Part shown: positions 1-8,421 of the stretch, piece after piece
Layout of the letters: each line of letters starts with the position of its first letter
Numbering within the stretch: the first letter of the stretch is position 1
DNA from: Chara braunii
Lineage: Eukaryota > Streptophyta > Charophyceae > Charales > Characeae
Direction of reading: 5' to 3'
Length of the DNA stretch: 20,979 nt
Assembly (NCBI GenBank): GCA_003427395.1
Contig: BFEA01000086.1
Location: 1,122,007 to 1,142,985, forward strand
Notes under the pieces: model-generated
What the model saw: only the letters and a program-made list of their open reading frames with translations
The model's database searches: none
Told to the model about the DNA's origin: nothing
Translations under genes and position numbers: made by a program

Positions 1-1309
1 CTGCCTAAATTTTTACTAATTCCGGGAGTCAGACAAAAATTGACTTTCTCGAGTTAGAGATTATCTCTGCTTTTATATTTGAGCTTATATAGATTCTGAA
101 AAGGCACTTCTCCTATGGGAAGCGCTGCCAAAATTTTTTGAGTTTTGAGGAGTTAGGTTATATTTTGACAGGTGACGATTATTGTAGGCCGCCTGCACCA
201 ACTGTAGAGGGGGAGGGTACCCAAGGTCCCGGTTGCTTTCTAAGGCAAGGGGGGCCTTTGCCCTAGCCCATCTTCTTGTTTTCGTATGTGCCTCGTCTGC
301 TCATTAGGGATTTTCATGGTTGGACGTTGTAGTCCGTGGCAGCCGTCAAAGTCAAACCTCTTGACTTTCGCCGAGGTCCGGGGAGGACTCACCCCCAAGG
401 CCGCGAGAGACGACTACCACCACAGGCTCTAGACCTGTGTACCACCCGGTCTGCACAAGGGTGCAGAAGAGGGTGTGTGGTCTTCAACCGCGCATGGCGG
501 TTGTCCAGTGTCGAGAGATTAACCCTCAAGGCCTGTGTCAGCCGACACTTGAGTGTCGAATGCGACCCTCGAGACTAACGAGGACCTCGCGAGTATTGGT
601 ACTACATAGTACACCATCACTGCGACCGCTTGCGTGCACTTGCATTGTGAGTCGATATGAGTTAGCCCTGCGTCGACCCTGTTTTATATCAAAGTTCCGC
701 GCGCGACGCCTACTCGATTTCCGTATTGGGAAGTTATGGGACGGCTACCGAGGGGCTAGGAGCGTTGTCGCGGTTTTCGAGTAGTGCCCGCGTTGTTCGT
801 GTTGTGGCGCATTGTACGTGCGTGTGCGTGTGCACGTGTGTTTTATTTTTGTGTTCGCAGAGTGGTGTGCGTGTGGTGCGTGGGATGCGTCCTAGTCGAC
901 CGACGACGGGCCGCGCCTGGGTCTTTAGCCCCCCAAGATGTCGGTTCGCGTGCGGGTCCGATAGGCGTATTACTGCGCGTACCCCCTATGCTACAGCGAA
1001 CGAGGAATGCCCTCGGCTGGTCCACCTCTGCGATTGCAACTGATTAGCTCTCGTATTGTGGACTGGTAGCTCGACGGGGATACGCCCACCGATGGGAGGT
1101 GTCAGCTCCCGTAAGGTGGAGGTAAGTCGTGCCTCACGTAGGCCCTATCCTGTCGTAGGGGCTCGCGAGAGGTATGGCTGGCGCACTCGGCCGGAGCGGC
1201 CTAAGAAAGTTCCATTTGCGTGTTATGTCGAGGTTGATCCAACTCCTGCATGACGCGGCCGAGAGGGTCCCGTGCCGCCGTGTGCAGTGCCGGACCGATG
1301 CGCTTGACA
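1..1309 (+). repeat. 5' LTR, right-hand part
   Basis: Positions 1-176 align without gaps to 18297-18472, and 177-1309 align to 19396-20529 with one 1-nt indel. By hand count differences are about 4-6%, mostly C/T and A/G transitions. The repeat ends at ...TTGACA, two bases before the primer-binding site, giving a normal CA terminus. Compared with the 3' LTR it lacks 923 bp at position 177-180. The start of the LTR is left of the window. Open frames in this stretch (for example 336-578 and 437-784) recur in the other LTR with changed residues and are not considered genes. A GT-rich run lies at 814-842. Confidence 0.9.
1122..1127 (+). promoter_or_regulatory. Possible 5' splice donor in LTR/leader (AG|GTAAGT)
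   Basis: GTAAGT preceded by GAG matches the eukaryotic 5' splice-site consensus. The same hexamer is in the 3' LTR near 20342. If transcription begins upstream in the LTR, this donor would lie in the untranslated leader and could feed a spliced subgenomic RNA for the second ORF, whose upstream acceptor-like site ends at 8399. This is inference from motifs only; a six-base match is common by chance. Confidence 0.25.
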
Positions 1310-1311
1310 GG

Positions 1312-1328
1312 TGGCGCCGTTGCCGGGG
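1312..1328 (+). promoter_or_regulatory. Primer-binding site for tRNA-Asp
   Basis: TGGCGCCGTTGCCGGGG is the exact reverse complement of the last 17 nt, including CCA, of plant-type tRNA-Asp(GUC) as I know it. It lies two bases after the LTR end, the normal place for a minus-strand primer site. This fixes the LTR boundary and the direction of the element. tRNA-Asp priming is known in some plant Ty3/gypsy groups such as Tat and Athila. Confidence 0.9.
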
Positions 1329-1711
1329 ATAACGGAACCCTATCGTTGTCCCTGGTAGAACGACATCCGGGTATGGGAGTAAGAGAGAAATCAGGCACAT
1401 GGGTGAGTAAGGGAATGACCATGGGTGGACTGTGTGGTGATTTATACGGCTGTGGGTTGAATGATTGATTTGATTGGCGGCTTGGTTGATAAGCTTGAAT
1501 AAAACAAGTAGGTGAGGAAGTTTTATGGTGAGGATAAACTTTATCTAGGTGAGCCTAAAGGAAATAGGAAAACGATGTCTGCCAGGTTTAGGGCATGGGG
1601 TGTCTAAGTGGTCAAACCGATAGGGTCATGAAGGGTTGAGTCACTGAGTGGGGTCCTTTGTCCCATTGTCTCTTATAACAAGAAGATTGAAGTCGAAGGC
1701 GATTGGTCAAA
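1329..1711 (+). other. Untranslated leader between PBS and gag
   Basis: No convincing coding sequence. The stretch is A/G-rich in its middle (about 1495-1580) and probably held dimerisation or packaging signals, but I recognise none. It ends just before the ATG at 1712. Confidence 0.5.
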
Positions 1712-3170
1712 ATGCCAGAGGAGATGGCAGATGGCGGGAGGAAGCTTGTGACTCTCAACGACCTCATCGATGCCCTGGACAAGCGCGAGAGGGCGCCGAG
1801 CAATGTCCCGAAGGTCGAGACATTTCACTTCATGGGGGATCGGGTATCTGATTGGTTGGATCTGACAGAGCAGGCGCTGGTGGGACTGTTAGATGAAGTC
1901 AAGCTCCAGCGGGTCCTGAGGTATGTCCTGAATGTCACCATCGGGAAGTAACTAAGGTTGTGGACGTCGTCGATGGCAGTTGGACAAAGTTTGGGGACCT
2001 AATGCGAAGGAAGTACAGGCTGGGGGACGGCCTGTTGACCATGGCCGACTTGGAGGCCATGAATAAGGAATATTTCTCTACCATTGGGGCATTTGTGCAC
2101 GAATTTAAGAAAAAGGCGAAGAAAGTGCACGGGATTTCTGAGGAGGTGCAGTGCGCCACGTTTTTGGGGCTGCTCATGGGCTCGGAAGCCACAGAGTTGA
2201 CGAAGTATGGGGAAGGAAGTGAGAGGCTTACCTGGGCAACCATTGACAAGGGAGTGGAGAAGGGATCCTGGACCAGGTGGAGCAGCACCAAATGAGGCTG
2301 CAAAGGCGTAAGAGGAAGGAGAGAGATGCTACCGCATCCGGGACCCCAGGGGTGAAGAGAATTGTCACGGACGTGTTGGCGGCGCTGGGGTATGACAACG
2401 AAGCGGAGATACAAAAAAGAGGGGTCTTAGTGGCCCAGGGACGGGCATCAGGGGTAGTGGATGAGGAGGCTGGGCAAGAAGACTACGGAGGAGGGGAGAC
2501 AGGTTCCCAAGCCCTGACTAAGGCCCAGAGGAAGCAGCGCAATCTGCTGCAAGGCGGGCAGGGGTCAGGGAAGGGACAGGCTCCCCAAGCCATTGCCGCA
2601 CCACCGCCTGTCGCCTCGGCCGCGTCAGCGTAAGCAGGACCATCGCACATAGGGCCGCCTCCGACTTGCGGGCACTGGGTGCCGCATTGTCAGTCCGCGC
2701 CCTGACCCAGTTGCAACCACTTTGTTTCGTGTGGAGGGAGTCAGGCCCAGGCGGGGCACATGGTCCCCTATTCAGGCCCATCAGCAAATATGGGGCCCCC
2801 GAGCTACCCGGCGACTCAAAGCCAGCCCGTGGCCCAATCGCTGCCCTCCCAGCAGGCCTCACAAGCTAGTGTGGCCGGGGGAGGGGGCCAAGGACAAGGC
2901 GGGTAGGGCAATGGGGGTCGGGGCCAAGGGGGTAGAGGAGGGGGCGGCCGGGGGCGAGGAGGAAATGGTGGAGGCCGAGGAGGAGGCTGGAATGGTCAAG
3001 GGGGTCAGAACCAAGGTGGCCAAGGCAGCCAGGGAGGGGGCCAAGGGTATGGGAGGGCCCGCTTCGACTGGCGAAACGCAACTTGTTGGCATTGTGGCGA
3101 GGTGGGCCACATTGTACGATTCTGCCAACAGCGGCCGGATGACGAGTTGGCAGGACTAATCTCCACCTGT
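1712..3170 (+). pseudogene. gag: gag: capsid-like region, RGG-rich stretch and zinc knuckle (broken)
   Basis: The first ATG of the reading is 1712 (a second in-frame ATG is at 1724). The frame continues to about 1934, shifts by one base, continues to about 2267, shifts again and runs to a stop at 2631. The N-terminal part has a capsid-like motif (FHFMGDRVSDWLDLTEQAL, near 1826-1882) and a hydrophilic helical middle. After 2634 the same frame carries a P/Q/S-rich stretch, then repeated GQG and RGG (2870-3060), then a classical CX2CX4HX4C zinc knuckle at 3084-3125. In-frame stops at 2631 (TAA), 2703 (TGA) and 2904 (TAG) are each one C-to-T change from CAA, CGA and CAG. The protein would have bound and packaged element RNA. 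No stop separates the knuckle from the protease region, so Gag and Pol probably formed one polyprotein. Confidence 0.85.
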
Positions 3171-4463
3171 ATGGATGGGGACATATACGATCGGTGGGGA
3201 AAGCACATTGATCCCAAGACCTCGGGAGGAATCAGGCAGGAAGCCCTCAGGCGAGCAGCAGCAGGGCCTCCAACGGCCCCAGCAATGTTCAGGATATGGC
3301 AGAAAAGGCAAGATCCGGGTGTAAGAGTCGAGGAGATTGTGGGTGAAAATGAGGAAGTGACTCAGCAGCTGAAGGCGAGGACTATAAAGGAGGTGCCCAT
3401 AGTTGTTGAGTCTGACGATGAGGCGCAGGAAGTGGTGAGGGAGTTAGCCTCGACCATCCTGGAGAGGATGGAGGATCTGCTCACAAAGGTTGGCAGGTAT
3501 CAGGAACGGTTGAGGGCGATGTGTGAGAAGGCGTGGGAATGGGAAATGAGCCTCCCTCAGGTAATGCTGTATGGGTCCGGTCCGAAGTCATCATCAGGAC
3601 CGCAAGGGTGTCCAAGCGTGGCGACGGCCGGGGCAGGTCCTAGGTCAGGGATGACCTTCAGACCCCCTACGTCACATGGAAGGGTACTACAGGCCGTGCA
3701 GACTAGGGGCCAGAGTAAGGCTACTACCAGTCAAGGGCCTAGCCAGGCACCCAGTCGGGCGCCCTCTCGAAAGGACCCTGAGCCCGAACGAAGGAAAGAA
3801 GTGGTAGAGGTTCAAGAAGAGGAAGATGAGGGTGATGATGAAGAGGACGAGAGGCTCCGGCAGGAGGAGGACCGAAGAGCGGAACAGAGGGCCAAGAAGA
3901 GAGGGGCTCAGGGAGGGGCGGAGCCGAGCCTGCATGATGGGGTGCCAAAGAGGAAAAGGTACGCAGTCCGGCTGGAGGAAGGCTTTGACGTGGAGCGAAT
4001 AGTGGACAAGCTCCTGGAGGGCCATAACGATTTGATGAACCTAAAGGACATTTTGGCGTCGGCACCAAGGCTCCGTGGCGAGCTGAAGGGGCGGCTCTCA
4101 CGAAGGTTAGTGCCCAATGTCCACCTGAGCTCAATTCTGCCCAGGGAGATAGACTGGACAGAGGCGGGTACCAGGATGGATTGGAAATGTGTGGCATGTG
4201 GGTTGGTGGACTTGAAGGTGAGGGACCAGTCGAGCATTGCAATGGTGGACACGGACGCAGAGATGAATATCATCCGGGAGCGGGACGCGATGATGTTAGG
4301 GTTGGGAGTCGACCATTCATACCATGGCGTGCTGCATGGCGCCAACTGCAAGGCCATATTCTGTGGCACCGCGTCTAACGTGATGGTGGAGATCGGGAGG
4401 GTAAGGGCGCGAACGTGCTTCTTCGTCATGCCCGATGTCGACCTTGGTCTTCAACAGGCATGA
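3126..4463 (+). pseudogene. Gag-Pol linker and aspartic protease, active site mutated
   Basis: One open frame continues from the zinc knuckle to 4463. The first two thirds form a charged linker: a Glu/Asp-rich stretch near 3400-3430, a Ser/Gln/Pro-rich part, and a run rich in E, D and R (about 3790-3900). The protease follows, with the active-site segment at 4239-4280 reading AMVDTDAEMNII, where retroviral-type proteases have D-T/S-G-A. The Gly codon is replaced by GAC (4254-4256), one G-to-A change from GGC. Just before it is CVACGLVDL (about 4185-4215). The frame breaks near 4430-4460, where the protease C-terminus continues in another frame from about 4440. The enzyme could not have worked as it stands. 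Confidence 0.8.
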
Positions 4464-4896
4464 GGGGACGATGATTCTAGCTCTATCCGATCCAGCCTGC
4501 GGGAATTACGAAATTATCAAGTGCCGGAACACAGGACCCGGAAGTGCGAGGAACAGGCTCAACCTTGGCTCCTTTACCTTCGAAGAGTCTGAGTACGCGC
4601 GGAGGAGACTCTGGGAGAAGCAGGAGGAGGAAGGACTGGGCGAGGTGCTGTCCCTGAGCCTTAACGATGTGAATAAGGCAATGGAGGTGGTGGCGGCGCA
4701 TGATATGGAGGATCCTGAGGCCATAAAGTCATTGAGGGAGCAGGTCCTGGAAAGCCCTCAGGTGGGAGAAGTGGAGTTGATCTATCGGCTTCCCGGGAGG
4801 AAAGGGGACCCTCCGATGGCCCAAGCCCGAACGACAAGTCGGCCTTTTTTAGGGGAGGGCTTAAGCAGGGCTCCCAAAGGCGGTACAAGACTATAG
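4435..4896 (+). pseudogene. pol: end of protease and connector to RT
   Basis: This segment continues pol in the +1 frame after the break near 4440. It includes FNRHEGTMILALSDPACGNY (about 4451-4510), which fits the region after a Ty3-type protease, followed by a charged helical stretch containing EEVLSL-like and KAMEVVAAHD segments. The apparent start is only the frame entry. It ends at a stop at 4894 after another break near 4850, and the reading resumes in the original frame from about 4881 into the RT. I cannot give this connector a separate function. Confidence 0.65.
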
Positions 4897-6050
4897 ATAA
4901 GAGGTGTCGCCCGATCCCCGTGCTTGTCACGGAGGACGAGGAAGTTTATTATGAGCGGGAGCGAGGGCTGATAAGGCGTATGCAGGAGCGCACGCAGGCA
5001 GGGCCATGCCGCATCAATAATGAGAATGAGGAAGGGCTGATAATTGGCAAACCTGGCTTCCTCTCGCCCCAGGAGAGGACTTTGATGGTAGAGACCATGA
5101 AGAGGAGGCATCGCGCGTATGCGTTTAATGATGATGAGCGTGGGAGGTTGGACGTGGATAAGATTCCAATGATACGAATCCATACCGTCCCACACGAGCC
5201 AAGGAACCTGAGAGGCGCGCGGTGCTCGAATCCGGATGAGAAGAAGAAGGTGGTGGATAACTTAGATGGGAAGATAAGGACGTATGTGGCGGATTACTCC
5301 AGTGGACGGTATGCTTCCCCCTGGTTTTGTTTTATCAAGCCAAACGGAACGCTGCGATGGGTGCAGGATTTGCAACGATTGAATGTAGTGACAGTGCGGG
5401 ACGCGGGAGGATTGCCGAACGCGGACGCCCTGTCAGAATCATGCGCAGGGAGACCTATAATCTCACTTATAGACCTGTGTTCTGGGTATGACCAGTTCCC
5501 TGTCTACCCACCGGATAGACCGGTGACGGCGATGCATACGCCAAAAGAGCTGATTTACATGAACGTGGCCCCTGAGGGGTAGACTAATGTGGTGGCACAT
5601 AATTAGGGTCATGCAGACGGTTAGTCCACATATCACCCAGCCCTACATTGATGATTTGGCGGTCAAGAGTCCAAAGGAGAAGGAGGAAGACGAAATGATG
5701 CGAGGCGGTTCGTCTGGAAGCACGTCCAGGATATCGATCAGGTTTTGGGTCTGCTGGAAGAACATAACCTGATGGCGAGCGGCCCTTAATCGAAGCATTG
5801 TATGAGGGAGGCCACGATTCTGGGCTTTGTCTGCAACGAGAAGGGGCGGAGGCCAGACGTGAAGAAAACGGATAAGATCCTAGAGTGGTCAGTCCCCTTC
5901 CAATCAATAACGGACGTGAGGAGCTTCCTTGGGACCTGTGGGTTTTGGAGGAGTTTTGTGAAGGACTTCGCCACCAAGACGGAGCATTTCAGGAAGCTGG
6001 TGCGTCAGGATCAGGAATGGGTCTGGGGCAAAGACCAGGAAAGGTTGTAG
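4881..6050 (+). pseudogene. pol: pol: reverse transcriptase (broken)
   Basis: RT motifs occur in order. Fingers and palm: SPWFCFIKPNGTLRW and QDLQRLN (about 5310-5380). First catalytic Asp: LIDLCSGYDQF (Asp codon 5472-5474). Primer-grip-side region before the stop at 5580. Catalytic YIDD at 5644-5655. Palm and thumb: ILGFVCNEKGRRPD (about 5818-5860) and SITDVRSFLGTCGFWRSF (about 5904-5957). The frame shifts between 5582 and 5587, again near 5700, and again near 6045. The stop at 5580-5582 is TAG where the family has Trp (TGG), followed by another in-frame stop at 5604 and a TAA at 5787. The enzyme copied element RNA into DNA inside the particle. All catalytic Asp codons are still present, but in different frames. 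Confidence 0.95.
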
Positions 6051-6560
6051 AAGGGATGAAAAGAGAATTCAAGGAAGGAGGTTTGGTGCTAGGAGCGCCA
6101 AACTACGAGGCCACGGAGGAGAAACCATTCGTTGTCGAGACGGACGCTGGGCCAACTGCCTTAGGAGGAGTCCTGATTCAGGCGGATGCTGATGGGAAGG
6201 AGAGGCCGCCGAGGTTTGAAAGCCGTACCCTCAATACGGTTGAAAGGAACTACTCGCAGTTCAAGAAAGAGACGTTGGCGGTGCTCCATTGCCTAAGGAC
6301 CTTTCGTAACTATATCTTTGGCAGGAGGCTCATTTTGAGAGTGGACCCTACTACGCTTGCGTGTTCCCTGAAAAGTTATACTCTATCTGACCCAACTATC
6401 GCAAGGTGGTTGACTTACATTTGAATGTTTAACTTTGAGTTGGAAAGGATTCCGGGGGACAAGAACATGGCAGATGGGCTGAGCCGTATCAACTGGGATG
6501 GGGCGGGTCGAGAGTCAATTGAGGATACCCCACCAGTCGACGGGTTATTGGATCAGGAGG
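6051..6560 (+). pseudogene. pol: RNase H domain (broken)
   Basis: After the frame shift near 6045 the reading gives a Ty3-type RNase H. Its motifs are FVVETDAGPTALGGVL (first catalytic Asp at 6143-6145), NTVERNYSQFKKETLAVL (catalytic Glu in KET, about 6277) and the LRVDPTTLACSL segment (about 6337-6372). The stop at 6422-6424 is TGA where Trp (TGG) is expected, and the frame continues unchanged into the PGDKNMADGLSRI motif (about 6449-6490), typical of the end of the gypsy RNase H region. The domain degrades RNA in RNA/DNA hybrids during reverse transcription. Confidence 0.9.
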
Positions 6561-8217
6561 AGGATGTCCGCCTCCACATAAATGAGTGGTCGCTAAGGGT
6601 GCCTAGCTGCGTCACGTATCCTATATGGCTAGCACCAAGGGGGTACGAGCAGAAGGAGGAATTGGTCCTCAAGCCTTTCCAAGAGGAAGATCCGTGGGAG
6701 GATAGGGATGCTGGCTGGATGATGAGGTTGGCATTGACAGGGACACATAGTCTGGCGGAAGAGGTGAGGACGATAGAGGAAGGGTCAACCCAGGTAGAGG
6801 AGCATGAGCAACTAATGGGAGGAATGTATTTGCTCACCAACATGCTCCTGCAGGGGAACTTTAACCAAAGGAGCACAGTCGGTCCCGAGGAGGGCGAACT
6901 TCTTATTCCTGAGAGCCTGACGACGAGTTCGAAGAGGGAGAGATTAGGGAGGCCTTCCGTGCTGAGGAGTATGACGGGATCTATCGGGAATTGGGGTTAC
7001 TCCTGTCGTGCAAAATAAGGGATAGGGACGCTAGTGCTAAAGCCTTGAAGATGAGGCACCTCTACGTAGTAAGGGATGACCATCTGTTTATAAAGCGACA
7101 GGTTGGGAACCCTAAGAGGATCGTATGTGGGAGGAACCGGCAGACCGATGTCATAGCGGCGTTACACGATGGTATAGCAGGGGGACACAGGGAGGTTAGT
7201 GCCACGTGCGCAAAGATAAATGAGTTATACCATTGGGATGGAATGTTGACTATGGTCATCAAGTAGTGCCAGTCCTGTGTACCATGCCAACAGAGGTCAG
7301 CGCAAAAGCCAGGGGAGCCTCTGCACCCCAGACTGGAAAGGGAGGTGGGTGCAGTCGTACACCTGGACCTGTCGTTCATGCCACTTGGGGAGGACGGAAG
7401 TAACTATATCTTCGACGCACGGGACAACCTTACCGGATTCGTGGACGGCCGGGCTATTCGTACGAAAACTGGCCCAGTTTTAGCAAGATGCATCGAATAG
7501 TACTACTTGCGCTATCCATTTGTCCGAGAGTTTGTGATGGACTGGGGGTTGGAGTTCACTTGTAACGAGGTGCGGACCTTGTTTGTGGGGTACAGTGTGG
7601 TAGCAAATTATACAACTGTCGTTTACCCCCACGCAAACGCGCCTGTGGAGAGGGGGCATAGTACCATCACGAACCTCCTGGCCAAATGGACGGAGGGAAA
7701 GCCTAACCGGTGGCCAAAGTTCCTGAGAGCAGCATTCTTCGTGGAAAATGTTACAGTGAAAAGGACTACCAAGTATGCGCCAACCACTCTATGGTACGGA
7801 AGGCATGCCACCTTTCCCATAGAAAGCTTCATGAAGACGTGGGGGCTCTAGGACTTGGAGGTGAACCTGTACTTTGAAGAGCTGCTCGATATACGAGAGC
7901 GGCAGGTGGGAGCCGCTGAGGAAAGCTTACGAGAGGCCGCTGGCCAGGTGGAGAGGATCCGTATGGAAGATAAAATGAGGTGGGACCAGATGACCCGAAT
8001 AGGGAAGGATCTGCTAAAGGTTGGAGATGTGGTGCTGCTGTATGACTCCTCGCTGAAGAAGCAATGGTCTAGGAAACTCGACAAACGGTGACTGGGACCC
8101 TATAGGATCGTGCGGTGTGGCGAGTTTGGGGCCTACCAAATCGAAGAGCTGGATGGGGCAGGATGGCAGGACTGCGTATCAGGGACAAGGCTGAAGAAGT
8201 TCGTGGCCAGGGAATAG
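6561..8217 (+). pseudogene. pol: integrase with HHCC, DD35E and GPY motif (broken)
   Basis: A linker runs to about 6900, where the frame shifts; from about 7020 to 8217 one frame holds the whole integrase with in-frame stops at 7264, 7498, 7849 and 8089. The zinc-binding HHCC is ALHDGIAGGH (about 7165-7194) plus CQSC (7267-7278). Catalytic residues: Asp 7366-7368 (HLDL), Asp 7540-7542 (VMDW, where the usual form is SDRG) and Glu 7648-7650 (APVERG), giving D-X57-D-X35-E. The C-terminal part has LKVGDVVLLY and GPYRIV, the GPY/F module of Ty3/gypsy integrases; the Trp before GPY is a TGA stop. It ends at the TAG at 8215. The protein inserted element DNA into chromosomes. Confidence 0.95.
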
Positions 8218-8399
8218 GTAAGGGGTCATAAGACCTCGTTAGGAATAGAGTCTTGCCTAGGTATTACCCAGGTCAGGTGATTAGATATGTGGATGATTGG
8301 GGTGGATGGGTGTGGAGAGTACGTAGGGTTTCCCTAGGCCAATGGCTCAGTTGTTGACCCTGTTGTGTGCCTGTTTGTTGTCCCTCTCCTGTTGTGCAG
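8218..8399 (+). promoter_or_regulatory. Possible 182-nt intron or acceptor region before second ORF
   Basis: Immediately after the last T-A-G of pol the sequence reads AG|GTAAGG (8216-8223), a donor-like site. It runs to a T/C-rich tract ending GTTGTGCAG (8391-8399), a good acceptor, 22 bases before the ATG of the second ORF. Removing it would not fuse the ORFs, because the stop precedes the donor. The acceptor alone could serve a spliced RNA starting at the leader donor at 1122. Based on motifs only. Confidence 0.35.
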
Positions 8400-8421
8400 G
8401 TCTGACTTTTCGAAGGCAGTC

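Noticed and set aside
336-1047. ORFs in the 5' LTR, repeated at 19555-20266
   Set aside because: They occur in both LTRs with frame-neutral and non-synonymous changes alike, in overlapping frames, without recognisable domains.
3687-4429. Minus-strand ORFs opposite gag-pol
   Set aside because: Shadow frames of the well-supported gag-pol reading on the + strand.
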